8,538 nucleotides of DNA from Deltaproteobacteria bacterium. GTDB taxonomy: Bacteria; Desulfobacterota_E; Deferrimicrobia; Deferrimicrobiales; Deferrimicrobiaceae. This document shows, one piece after another, positions 1-6,830 of the stretch. The translations under genes were made by a program, and so were the position numbers. The DNA is taken from the NCBI GenBank assembly GCA_023489025.1, contig JAMDCN010000109.1, forward strand, positions 1 to 8,538, written 5' to 3'. The notes below the pieces were generated by a model. It was not told the DNA's origin, did not search any database, and saw only the letters and a program-made list of their open reading frames with translations. How positions within the stretch are numbered: position 1 is the stretch's first letter; the number at the start of each line of letters is the position of its first letter.

Positions 1-1
1 C

Positions 2-577
2 GAGACGCTCTACTTCTCCAGGGAGAGGACCCCCGCGTTCCTCGTCACCAACCTGAACAGCGAGATCCGCGAGGCGCTGTCGATGTTCCGGGAGGACCTC
101 GAGGAGGCCCGGATCTCGACGGTGATCGATCTCTCCCCGGACCTCCCCGTCATCTCCGTGGATCCGGACCAGCTGCGGCAGGTGCTGTGGAACCTCGTCT
201 CCAACGCCATCCAGGCGATGGGGGGAAGCGGCACCCTCACGGTCGCCACGCGCCCCGCCCTCCCCGAGGAGGGGACCGGCGTGGTTTTCCAGGTGAGCGA
301 CACCGGCGGCGGGATCCCGCACGACGTGGTGCACAACATCTTCAATCCGTTCTTCACCACGAAGGCGAAGGGGACCGGCCTCGGGCTTCCCATCGTCCAC
401 GCCATCGTCGAGAAGCACGGCGGGACAATCCATCTGGACAACCGGGAGGGGGCCGGTGTAACCTTCTCGGTCTTCCTCCCCCTTTTCCCGAAGGAGGCGG
501 GGACCGGGGAGCGGATCCTCGAGCAACTTCGCAAGGGCGGGACGAATGGAAACGGATCGACGGCGAATCAGGGATAA
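2..577 (+). CDS. Sensor histidine kinase, C-terminal ATPase part (5' end outside window)
   Basis: This is the catalytic end of a two-component sensor kinase; 191 residues are visible and the frame is open to the window edge. The GHKL ATPase fold shows its motifs in order: the N box (LRQVLWNLVSNAIQAM, Asn near visible residue 68), the G1 box (VSDTGGGIP, about 99-107), the F box (NPFFTTK) and the G2 box (GTGLGLPIV, about 124-132). The phosphoaccepting His box and any sensor domain lie upstream, so stimulus and partner are unknown. The spacing of FFTTKAKGTGLGLPIV is typical of NtrB-like and PAS-containing kinases of the HisKA class (family knowledge). The residues after the fold end in a loose Gly/Asn-rich tail. 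The last 32 bp overlap mqnE in another frame, suggesting co-transcription. I see no response regulator in the window. Confidence 0.93.
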   Translation, partial: ETLYFSRERTPAFLVTNLNSEIREALSMFREDLEEARISTVIDLSPDLPVISVDPDQLRQVLWNLVSNAIQAMGGSGTLTVATRPALPEEGTGVVFQVSDTGGGIPHDVVHNIFNPFFTTKAKGTGLGLPIVHAIVEKHGGTIHLDNREGAGVTFSVFLPLFPKEAGTGERILEQLRKGGTNGNGSTANQG

Positions 578-1643
578 GGTCGAGGCGGGGGAGCGGCTGT
601 CGGAGGCCGACGCGCTCGCGCTCTATCGCGCGCGGGACATCCTCGCCGTCGGCGAGATGGCGGCCCTGGCGAACCGACGGGCGAACGGCGACCGCGTCTA
701 CTTCATCGTCAACCGGCACGTGAACCCGACGAACATCTGCGTGAACCGGTGCAGGTTCTGCGCGTTCAGCAAGGGGAAGGACGATCCCCTCGCGTACACG
801 ATGACGATGGACGAGATCCTTCGCCGGGCGGAAGAGGCCCGGGAGCAGCGGGCCACGGAACTTCACATCGTCGGGGGGTTGCACCCGGACCTCCCCTTCG
901 ACTTCTACCTGGCGATGCTGCGCTCCCTGCGGGAACGGTTTCCCTCCCTGCACGTCCAGGCGTTCACGGCCGTGGAGATCGATTATTTCCGGAAGATCAC
1001 CGGGCTTCCGCTGGCCGAAGTGATCGCGCAATTGAAGGATGCGGGGCTCGGATCCCTTCCCGGCGGCGGGGCGGAGATCTTCGCCCCGGAGATCCGGAAC
1101 GAAATCTGTCCCGAGAAGATTTCGGGGGAACGGTGGCTCGAGGTGATGGAGGCGGTCCACGCGGCGGGGCTTCGCAGCAACGCCACGATGCTGTACGGCC
1201 ACGTGGAGACCCTGGAGTCGCGGGTGGACCACCTGCGGCGCCTGCGGGAGTTGCAGGACCGCACCGGCGGGTTCCAGTCGTTCATCCCCCTGGCGTTCCA
1301 CCCGAAGAACACGGAGATCGCCAAGGGGTACACCACGGGGCTCGAAGACCTGCTCGCGCTGGCGGTGGCGCGGCTCTACCTCGACAACTTCCGCCACATC
1401 AAGTCGTTCTGGATCATGGTGGGACCGAAGCTGGCGCAGATCTCCCTCCACTTCGGGGTGGACGACATCGACGGGACCGTGGTCGAGGAGAAGATCACCC
1501 ACGCGGCCGGCGCGCAGGCGGGGCAGGAGATGTCCGTCGCCGAGCTGGTGACGATGATCCGGCAGGCGGGGAAGATCCCCGTCGAGCGGGACACCCTCTA
1601 CAACGTGGTCCGCGAGTGGCCGGCGGAAGGCTCCCCGGCGTGA
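546..1643 (+). CDS. mqnE: Aminofutalosine synthase MqnE (radical SAM)
   Basis: MqnE joins the enolpyruvyl group of 3-[(1-carboxyvinyl)oxy]benzoate to SAM-derived adenosine, giving aminofutalosine, in the futalosine pathway to menaquinone. The 365-residue protein has the radical SAM cluster motif CX3CX2C at Cys65, Cys69 and Cys72 (NICVNRCRFCAF). It also has GGLHPDLPF (110-118), the glycine-rich PGGGAEIF (172-179) and FHPKNT (251-256), which I associate with MqnE rather than MqnC. The length is normal for the family. The ATG at 546 is chosen because the N-terminal KVEAGERLSEADALALY segment matches the usual family start; the upstream GGGCGGGA is only a moderate ribosome site. The start overlaps the end of the kinase gene, and the stop overlaps the methyltransferase start (GTGA). 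It belongs with mqnC, from which it is separated by the restriction-modification pair. MqnE versus MqnC is assigned from motifs alone. Confidence 0.93.
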   Translation: METDRRRIRDKVEAGERLSEADALALYRARDILAVGEMAALANRRANGDRVYFIVNRHVNPTNICVNRCRFCAFSKGKDDPLAYTMTMDEILRRAEEAREQRATELHIVGGLHPDLPFDFYLAMLRSLRERFPSLHVQAFTAVEIDYFRKITGLPLAEVIAQLKDAGLGSLPGGGAEIFAPEIRNEICPEKISGERWLEVMEAVHAAGLRSNATMLYGHVETLESRVDHLRRLRELQDRTGGFQSFIPLAFHPKNTEIAKGYTTGLEDLLALAVARLYLDNFRHIKSFWIMVGPKLAQISLHFGVDDIDGTVVEEKITHAAGAQAGQEMSVAELVTMIRQAGKIPVERDTLYNVVREWPAEGSPA

Positions 1644-2929
1644 CGACTTCCCACAAAATCATCATTAGCGATTCGCGGTGGATGAAAGAACTACCGGACC
1701 GGTCCGTCCATCTTGTGGTGACTTCGCCGCCGTACTGGCAGCTGAAGGATTATGGGAACGAGGAGCAGATCGGGTTCAACGACAGTTACGAGGATTACAT
1801 CAATAACCTGAACCTGGTGTGGAGCGAATGCCACCGGGTTTTGCATGACGGATGCCGCTTGTGCGTCAATATCGGCGACCAATTCGCGAGATCGGTTTAC
1901 TACGGCAGATACAAGATCATCCCGATCCGGACGGAGATCATCAAATTCTGCGAAGCCGCCGGGTTTGATTACATGGGTGCCGTCATCTGGCAGAAAGTGA
2001 CGACCTGCAATACCACCGGCGGCGCGACGATCATGGGATCTTTCCCCTATCCGAGGAACGGTATTCTCAAGCTGGATTACGAGTTCATCCTGATCTTCAA
2101 GAAGTATGGTGTCTCCCCGAAAGTGACGGAAGATGTGAAGGAACAATCGAAGATGTCGACGGAGGAGTGGAACCAGTATTTTGCCGGGCATTGGAATTTC
2201 CCGGGGGAGAAACAGGACAGACATCTTGCGATGTTCCCCGAAGAATTGCCGAAACGTCTCATCCGGATGTTCAGCTTCGTGGGAGACACGGTGCTCGATC
2301 CGTTCCTCGGGAGCGGCACGACCTCGCTTGTGGCGAAAAAACTGAACCGAAACTCGGTCGGATACGAAATCAACAAGGATTATGTTCCAACGATCATCTC
2401 GAAGGTAGGGGGCGATCAGAGGGACCTTTTCCGCGATTGTCGGATCGAGGTGGCAAGCGCCGACCGCAGGGAACCGGGCTACGCGGAAAGGGTAAATGCG
2501 CTGCCCTATAAATTTGCGGATCCGGTTCGCTTCGACAAAAAAGTCGACCCCAGAAAAATCCGGTTCGGATCGAAGATCGACGGATCGGAAACCGGAAGGG
2601 AATCGTTCTTCACGGTTGCTGAGGTCGTTTCGCCAGAGACACTGACGTTAAGCAACGGCGTGTCTATCCGCCTGATCGGGATCAAGGAGGATCCCGGGAC
2701 AAGGGTGGAGGCGATGCGGTTCCTGCGGGAAAAGACCGACGGGCAGAAGGTGTATCTCAAATACGATGCCTTGAAGTATGACGACGAACGCCGCCTCATG
2801 TGTTACCTCTACCTGTCGAACAAGACCTTCATCAATGCGCACCTCATAAAAAGCGGCTTGGTCGGTGTGGAGACGGGCTACGATTTCCGGTACAGGACAA
2901 AATTCCTTTCCCAAAAAGAAGCTGTGTAA
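1640..2929 (+). CDS. Beta-class DNA methyltransferase with C-terminal SNase-like domain
   Basis: This 429-residue protein is a SAM-dependent DNA methyltransferase. The catalytic motif TSPPYW (28-33) precedes the SAM-binding motif DPFLGSGTT (220-228), the order of the beta class (N6_N4_Mtase family). SPPY rather than DPPY favours N4-cytosine as product. Paired with the MjaI-like endonuclease next door, it is probably the protecting enzyme for CTAG; that is inference from the known M.MjaI and M.MthZI systems. From about residue 322 the protein resembles the staphylococcal nuclease fold: VSIRLIGI, then DDERRLMCYLYL, then FINAHLIKSGL. Counterparts of nuclease Arg35 (Arg344) and Arg87 (Arg385) are present, but the Asp40/Glu43 positions read Lys349 and Pro352, so nuclease activity is doubtful. 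The GTG at 1640 is chosen because GGAAGG lies 9 bases upstream and the frame before it only shadows mqnE. GC content is lower than in the neighbours. Confidence 0.93.
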   Translation: MTTSHKIIISDSRWMKELPDRSVHLVVTSPPYWQLKDYGNEEQIGFNDSYEDYINNLNLVWSECHRVLHDGCRLCVNIGDQFARSVYYGRYKIIPIRTEIIKFCEAAGFDYMGAVIWQKVTTCNTTGGATIMGSFPYPRNGILKLDYEFILIFKKYGVSPKVTEDVKEQSKMSTEEWNQYFAGHWNFPGEKQDRHLAMFPEELPKRLIRMFSFVGDTVLDPFLGSGTTSLVAKKLNRNSVGYEINKDYVPTIISKVGGDQRDLFRDCRIEVASADRREPGYAERVNALPYKFADPVRFDKKVDPRKIRFGSKIDGSETGRESFFTVAEVVSPETLTLSNGVSIRLIGIKEDPGTRVEAMRFLREKTDGQKVYLKYDALKYDDERRLMCYLYLSNKTFINAHLIKSGLVGVETGYDFRYRTKFLSQKEAV

Positions 2930-3558
2930 TGGCAAAGGAATGGATTCTGAACCAAGCAAATATGCGATGGGGTTTGACCCGGAAAAGCAAGGTCGGTGCT
3001 GTGGCAGATTTGATAAGGAAGTGTTCGCCAAAAGAATTGGCGGATTGGGAAGATTATTACTATAAAAACGGTTCTTCGAAAGACCATCTTGAAAATCTGG
3101 GGAGGATTCTTTTTGTCAAGGTTTCAGAAATCTGCAAGGCGGAAATCGAAGATGTTACGGAAAAGGATTGTATTGATTTCATTGCCGATCTGGTGATCCG
3201 CCGCACATATGACGGATATCAATCGGAAATCCAGACGATCTACGGACAATTGCAGGAATTGCTTGGCGTGGCGGTGAAACCCGCACCCGATGAGTGGGAC
3301 AGGGGATATAACGTCGATTTTTTCATCGAGATCAACGGGAAGTGTATCGGGCTTCAGATCAAACCCGCCGGGTATGCATATATCCCCCAGATCATCGCTG
3401 AAGCAGGGTTTCAAAAAAAGACGCACGAGAAGTTCTCACAGAAATACGGTGGGAAGGTCTTTTACATCATCTCCATCGCTGAAGAGAAAAAGAAAGTGAT
3501 TCACAACAAGGAAGTGGTCGAGGAGATCCGGAGAGAGATCGAAAGGTTGAGCAATTGA
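2929..3558 (+). CDS. MjaI-family type II restriction endonuclease (probable CTAG cutter)
   Basis: I recognise the 209-residue protein as a MjaI-type restriction enzyme (RE_MjaI family). The opening MAKEWILNQANMRWGL, the RKCSPKELADWEDYYY block (30-45), the GYQSEIQTIYGQLQE block and DEWDRGYNVDFF all fit. MjaI itself cuts CTAG (family knowledge); specificity here is inferred. A plausible PD-(D/E)XK core is Asp130 (NVDFFI), followed after a beta hairpin by Gln143-Ile-Lys145 (LQIKP). This is the QxK variant known from Mrr-like nucleases. The ATG at 2929 shares its A with the methyltransferase stop (TAATG), so translation is probably coupled and the methylase is made first. The stop overlaps the TTG start of mqnC. 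Sampled GC is about 42-45%, the lowest in the window, supporting recent transfer. The frame is intact, so the enzyme may be active. Confidence 0.88.
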   Translation: MAKEWILNQANMRWGLTRKSKVGAVADLIRKCSPKELADWEDYYYKNGSSKDHLENLGRILFVKVSEICKAEIEDVTEKDCIDFIADLVIRRTYDGYQSEIQTIYGQLQELLGVAVKPAPDEWDRGYNVDFFIEINGKCIGLQIKPAGYAYIPQIIAEAGFQKKTHEKFSQKYGGKVFYIISIAEEKKKVIHNKEVVEEIRREIERLSN

Positions 3559-4676
3559 TCTCCGGGAGCACGAACTCTTCCTCGGAGTCGTGGAAGGATG
3601 CGTTCGTCCGGGCGGATCGGAATTCCGTCACGATCGAAGAGGGGGTCCGGCTGCTGCGGGAGGCGCCGCTGTTCGAACTCGGGCGTGCGGCAGACGTGGT
3701 CCGGCATCGGCTTCACCCGGATGGTATCGTCACCTACATCGTCGACCGGAACATCAACTACACGAACGTCTGTTCCTGCGGCTGCTCCTTCTGCGCCTTC
3801 TACCGGAAGAAGGACGCTACCGACGCCTATGTCCTGTCGGAAGAGGAGCTTTCCGCGAAGATCGTGGAGACGATCGCGGCGGGCGGGGTCCGCGTGCTGC
3901 TGCAGGGGGGGCTGCACCCCGACTGGGGGATCGCCGAGGCGGTCCGGCTGGTGCGGGCGGTGAAGCGGCACCCGATCCTGTTGCACGGATTCTCCCCTCC
4001 GGAAGTGTGGCACTTCGCGCATCAGTCGAAGATGACGATCGGAGAGGTGATCGCGCGTCTGAAGGATGCCGGCCTCGATTCGATCCCCGGCGGCGGGGCG
4101 GAGATCCTCGACGACGAGGTGCGGCGCCGTATCAGCCCGAAGAAGATCGGCTGGGAGCAGTGGGCGGCGGTGATGCGCGAGGCCCATCGACAGGGGCTTC
4201 GGTCCTCCGCGACGATGATGTTCGGCAGCGTGGAGAGCCCCGAGGCGATCGTCGCCCACCTGCTGCGGGTCCGCGCCCTCCAGGAAGAGACGGGGGGCTT
4301 CACGGCGTTCATCCCGTGGGTGTTCCAGTCGGGGAACACCGAGTTGTCGCGCGACCCGCGGTTCGGGGAGGCGTCGGCCCGGGGATTCGGCCACGCCGTC
4401 GGGTACCTGCGGGTGCTGGCCCTGTCGCGGATCCTGTTGCCGAACGTCCCGACCGTCCAGGTGTCGTGGGTGACGATGGGGGCGAAGGTGGCGCAGATCG
4501 GGCTCTTCTTCGGCGCGGACGACTTCGGCAGCACGATGATGGAGGAGAACGTCGTCGCCTCCGCGGGGGTCTCCTTCCGGATGTCCGAGGAGGAGATCGT
4601 CGCCACGATCCGGGACGCGGGATTCACCGCCGCGCGGCGGGACACACATCTCCTTTTTGGAAATGGAGCGGCTTGA
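3555..4676 (+). CDS. mqnC: Cyclic dehypoxanthine futalosine synthase MqnC (radical SAM)
   Basis: MqnC cyclises dehypoxanthine futalosine, the step after the nucleoside hydrolase (MqnB or equivalent) in the futalosine pathway. The 373-residue protein shows [13 protein letters not shown] leading into CX3CX2C at Cys73, Cys77 and Cys80, with one extra Cys75 between. It also has [12 protein letters not shown] (115-126), PGGGAEIL (178-185) and [15 protein letters not shown] near the C-terminus, all typical of MqnC. The only reasonable start is TTG at 3555, overlapping the endonuclease stop (TTGA), with GAAAGG 8 bases upstream. No ATG or GTG lies in frame near the N-terminus. The first dozen residues ([12 protein letters not shown]) look non-conserved, possibly remade when the restriction genes arrived. 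High GC resumes at once. MqnA, MqnB and MqnD are not in the window. Confidence 0.93.
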   Translation: MISGSTNSSSESWKDAFVRADRNSVTIEEGVRLLREAPLFELGRAADVVRHRLHPDGIVTYIVDRNINYTNVCSCGCSFCAFYRKKDATDAYVLSEEELSAKIVETIAAGGVRVLLQGGLHPDWGIAEAVRLVRAVKRHPILLHGFSPPEVWHFAHQSKMTIGEVIARLKDAGLDSIPGGGAEILDDEVRRRISPKKIGWEQWAAVMREAHRQGLRSSATMMFGSVESPEAIVAHLLRVRALQEETGGFTAFIPWVFQSGNTELSRDPRFGEASARGFGHAVGYLRVLALSRILLPNVPTVQVSWVTMGAKVAQIGLFFGADDFGSTMMEENVVASAGVSFRMSEEEIVATIRDAGFTAARRDTHLLFGNGAA

Positions 4677-4680
4677 CAAG

Positions 4681-5958
4681 ATGCTCGACCTGAAATTCGT
4701 CCGGGAAAATATCGCGATCGTGGAGGAGGCGCTGCGGAAGCGCCGTTCGTCGCTCTCCCTGGAAGGTTTCGTGGCGCTGGACAAGGCGCGCCGGGAACGG
4801 CTCGTCGAAGTCGAGGGGATGCGGGCGGAGCGCAACGCGGCTTCCGAGGAGATCGGCCGCCTGCGCCGTGAGAAGAAGGACGCGTCGGAGCTCATGGAGC
4901 GGATGAAGGCGCTCTCGACCCGGCTCAAGGAGGCGGAAGGGGAACTCCCGGAGATCGAGCGGAGGATGGAGGAGTTCCTCCTCGTCCTCCCGAACATGCC
5001 GGATCCGTCGGTCCCGGACGGTGCGGGGGAGGAGGACAACCCCGTCGTGCGGACGTGGGGGACTCCGCGGACCTTCCATTTCCCGGTCAAGGACCACGTG
5101 GACCTCGGCGCGGCGCTGGATATCCTCGATTTCGACCGGGCCGCCAAGATCGCCGGGGGCCGGTTCTGCCTGTCGAAGGGGGCGGGGGCGCTGCTCGAGC
5201 GGGCGCTCATCAACTTCATGCTCGACGTCCACACGCGGGAGCACGGGTATCTCGAGGTCCTTCCTCCGTTCATGGCGAACAGCGCGTCGTTCCTCGGCAC
5301 CGGGCAGCTCCCCAAATTCGAGGAGGATCTCTTCCGGGTGGCGGGGACCGACTACTTCCTCGTCCCCACCGCCGAAGTCCCCGTGACGAACATCGTGCGG
5401 GACGAGATCCTCGCGGCCGGGACACTTCCCCTGAAGATGACGGCGTACACCCCGTGCTTCCGCGCGGAGGCGGGCTCCTACGGGAAGGATACCCGGGGGA
5501 TGATCCGGCAGCACCAGTTCAACAAGGTCGAGCTGGTGAAGATCTGCCGCCCGGAGGAGTCCGCGCAGGAGCTGGAGAAGCTCACCGCCGACGCCGAGGA
5601 GATCCTGCGGCGCCTCGGCCTGCCGTATCGCGTGGTGACGCTGTGCACGGGAGACATCGGCTTCTCCTCCGCGAAGACGTACGACATCGAGGTCTGGGTC
5701 CCCTCGCAGGGCCGGTACCGGGAGATCTCCTCCTGCAGCACCTTCACCGACTTCCAGGCGCGCCGCGCGAAGATCCGCTTCCGGGAAGGGGTGTCGGGAA
5801 AGACGCGGCTGGCCCACACCCTGAACGGGTCGGGGCTGGCGGTCGGACGGACGGTCGTCGCGATCCTCGAAAATTACCAGCGAGAGGACGGCACGGTCGA
5901 TATCCCCGAAGCGCTTCGCCCCTACATGGGCGGACTGGAACGGATCGCAAAAAGGTAG
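4681..5958 (+). CDS. serS: Seryl-tRNA synthetase
   Basis: SerS charges tRNA-Ser (and tRNA-Sec) with serine in the cytoplasm. The 425-residue protein has the normal bacterial length. It begins with the conserved [10 protein letters not shown] and continues into a charged alpha-helical arm (about 25-100) that reads as the tRNA-binding coiled coil. The class II core follows: [12 protein letters not shown] (226-237), motif 2 starting [12 protein letters not shown] at 260, and motif 3 [19 protein letters not shown] starting at 382. I choose the ATG at 4681, although TTG at 4657 and ATG at 4663 are in frame upstream, because MLDLKF is the usual family start and GGAG sits 12 bases before it. Only four bases separate it from mqnC, so it probably belongs to the same transcript. 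The downstream repeat hairpin may end that transcript. Confidence 0.97.
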   Translation: MLDLKFVRENIAIVEEALRKRRSSLSLEGFVALDKARRERLVEVEGMRAERNAASEEIGRLRREKKDASELMERMKALSTRLKEAEGELPEIERRMEEFLLVLPNMPDPSVPDGAGEEDNPVVRTWGTPRTFHFPVKDHVDLGAALDILDFDRAAKIAGGRFCLSKGAGALLERALINFMLDVHTREHGYLEVLPPFMANSASFLGTGQLPKFEEDLFRVAGTDYFLVPTAEVPVTNIVRDEILAAGTLPLKMTAYTPCFRAEAGSYGKDTRGMIRQHQFNKVELVKICRPEESAQELEKLTADAEEILRRLGLPYRVVTLCTGDIGFSSAKTYDIEVWVPSQGRYREISSCSTFTDFQARRAKIRFREGVSGKTRLAHTLNGSGLAVGRTVVAILENYQREDGTVDIPEALRPYMGGLERIAKR

Positions 5959-5965
5959 CCACTGT

Positions 5966-5994
5966 TTCATCACCCCGGGATTCATCACCCCGGG
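5966..5994. repeat. Two tandem copies of a 14-bp motif
   Basis: The motif TTCATCACCCCGGG occurs at 5966-5979 and again, identically, at 5981-5994, with one A between. The second copy ends immediately before the proposed -35 box of the MerR/HicB gene. The CCCGGG cores (5974-5979 and 5989-5994) can also pair with each other as a 6-bp stem with a 9-base loop, followed by a pyrimidine-rich run (TTGCTCTTCTTCC). It could be an operator for the downstream gene, a weak terminator for serS, or both. Confidence 0.6.
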
Positions 5995-6022
5995 TTGCTC
6001 TTCTTCCATTGTCGTGTAAAAT
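5995..6022 (+). promoter_or_regulatory. Predicted sigma70-type promoter for the MerR/HicB gene
   Basis: A -35 like TTGCTC (5995-6000) and a -10 like TAAAAT (6017-6022) are separated by 16 bases. Transcription would start near 6029, leaving a leader of about 30 bases that contains the strong ribosome site AGGAGGG (6048-6054), six bases before the ATG at 6061. This is one of the few AT-rich spots in the window. No transcript data support it. Confidence 0.5.
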
Positions 6023-6060
6023 ACATCTATGTGGTTTAGTTCCCTGCAGGAGGGATCGTT

Positions 6061-6696
6061 ATGGAGGGGTTCGGAAGCCGGACTGTAGCGACTCTCACCG
6101 GTCTGTCTCTGCGTCAGATCGATTATTGGGATCACACTCATTTCATCAAGCCATCCCTGATGGGGTCTTCGGGTAAAGGGACACGGCGCTTGTATGATTT
6201 CATGGACCTTGTCCAGTTCCGCGTCGCCGCGTCCCTTCGGTCGCAGGGAATCAGTCTTCAAAAAATCCGGAAATGCACCAACTACCTCCGGAAACAACGA
6301 GTAAACCTTGAACGTCCGCTTGTCTCCCTGAAGTTCCTGACGGACGGAGAATCGATATTTGTCCTGACATCCGACCCGAAAGTCGTGATGGATACACTGA
6401 AGGAAGGCCAGTTGGTCTTTTCTCTCGGCATCGGGGAAATCCTGAAGGATCTGAAGGGTAAAGTGTCGCAGATAGGGAAGAAGCAAACGGTAATCGTGCG
6501 GGTAGGGAAGAGGCGGTTTACGGTGGTTCTTCATCACGATGTGGAAGATGGGGGGTATTGGGTGGAATGCCCGGAGTTGCCGGGATGCCTGTCCCAGGGG
6601 GACACGGTGGAAGAGACGCTGGAGATGATTCGTGATGCGATTCGCGGGCATCTTGCGGTGATGGGGAAGGAGACCCTTCGGCGGAAGACCGGCTGA
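6061..6696 (+). CDS. MerR-type HTH protein with C-terminal HicB-like domain
   Basis: The 211-residue protein appears to be a fused regulator. Residues about 5-78 look like a MerR winged helix-turn-helix: SRTVATLTGLSLRQIDYWDHTHFIKPS, then TRRLYDFMDLVQFRVAASLRSQGISLQKIRK. Residues about 85-140 (VSLKFLTDGESIFVLTSD, then LKEGQLVFSLGIGEIL) resemble the linker domain seen in MerR/DUF433-type antitoxins; this part is tentative. Residues about 150-207 match the HicB antitoxin fold (RRFTVVLHHD, GGYWVECPELPGCLSQGD, TVEETLEMIRDAIRGHL). It probably binds DNA and may neutralise or once have neutralised a HicA-type toxin, but no intact hicA follows. It has its own promoter and a strong ribosome site, and its sampled GC (about 47%) is lower than the housekeeping genes. 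It could be a solitary transcription factor, an orphan antitoxin, or an accidental gene fusion. The frame is continuous without frameshift signs. Confidence 0.85.
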   Translation: MEGFGSRTVATLTGLSLRQIDYWDHTHFIKPSLMGSSGKGTRRLYDFMDLVQFRVAASLRSQGISLQKIRKCTNYLRKQRVNLERPLVSLKFLTDGESIFVLTSDPKVVMDTLKEGQLVFSLGIGEILKDLKGKVSQIGKKQTVIVRVGKRRFTVVLHHDVEDGGYWVECPELPGCLSQGDTVEETLEMIRDAIRGHLAVMGKETLRRKTG

Positions 6697-6815
6697 TGGT
6701 CTCGCCGTCCGACCTGAAGCCCGAGAGGACGATCCGGTATTGTCCAGCAAGACCTTACAGGGGTAGCCACCGCTATTTCCTGAACTTTTTGCCTAACCGG
6801 GCGCCGGTCTGTTAG
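6696..6815 (+). pseudogene. 39-codon ORF coupled to the HicB stop; possible hicA remnant
   Basis: An ATG at 6696 overlaps the preceding stop (TGATG), the arrangement expected of a translationally coupled toxin partner. The 39 residues begin MVSPSDLKPERTIRY and contain PYRGSHRYF, which faintly recalls the GSH segment of HicA toxins. The remaining HicA fold and its C-terminal half are absent, and the ORF ends inside the -10 box of the next promoter. There is no clear ribosome site beyond coupling. I regard it as a decayed hicA or a chance ORF. The similarity is weak and judged by eye only. Confidence 0.25.
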
Positions 6816-6818
6816 AAT
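6789..6818 (+). promoter_or_regulatory. Extended -10 promoter for the rubredoxin operon, with a spacer dyad
   Basis: TTGCCT (6789-6794) and TAGAAT (6813-6818) are 18 bases apart, and TG at 6810-6811 gives an extended -10 (TGtTAGAAT). Inside the spacer lies a perfect inverted repeat ACCGG-GCG-CCGGT (6796-6808). This is a natural place for an operator, especially for a MerR-type regulator. A start about seven bases past the -10 would fall near 6825, only about six bases before the rubredoxin ATG. The dyad alone could instead be a weak terminator stem for the preceding gene, but no T-run follows it. Confidence 0.5.
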
Positions 6819-6830
6819 TTCTTCCTGGAC

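Noticed and set aside
749..1639. Upstream extension of the methyltransferase frame as one 726-residue protein
   Set aside because: The first 297 codons only shadow mqnE in another frame, give low-complexity Gly/Arg/Pro-rich protein, and the conserved methyltransferase begins after the GTG at 1640.
2800..2928. Longer N-terminus for the restriction endonuclease
   Set aside because: The family start MAKEWILNQ is at 2929; the extra 43 codons overlap the SNase-like domain in another frame.
4657..4680. Earlier starts (TTG 4657, ATG 4663) for serS
   Set aside because: They overlap mqnC and add residues before the conserved [10 protein letters not shown] start.
3501..5315. 604-codon open frame on the - strand
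   Set aside because: It is opposite mqnC and serS, is rich in Arg, Ser and Pro without any domain, and is the usual antisense artefact of high-GC coding sequence.
5966..5994. CRISPR-like array or mobile-element end
   Set aside because: There are only two 14-bp copies with a single base between them, no spacers, no inverted terminal repeats and no transposase nearby.
4624..6750. 708-codon open frame on the - strand
   Set aside because: It runs antisense across serS, the intergenic repeat and the MerR/HicB gene, and shows no recognisable family.
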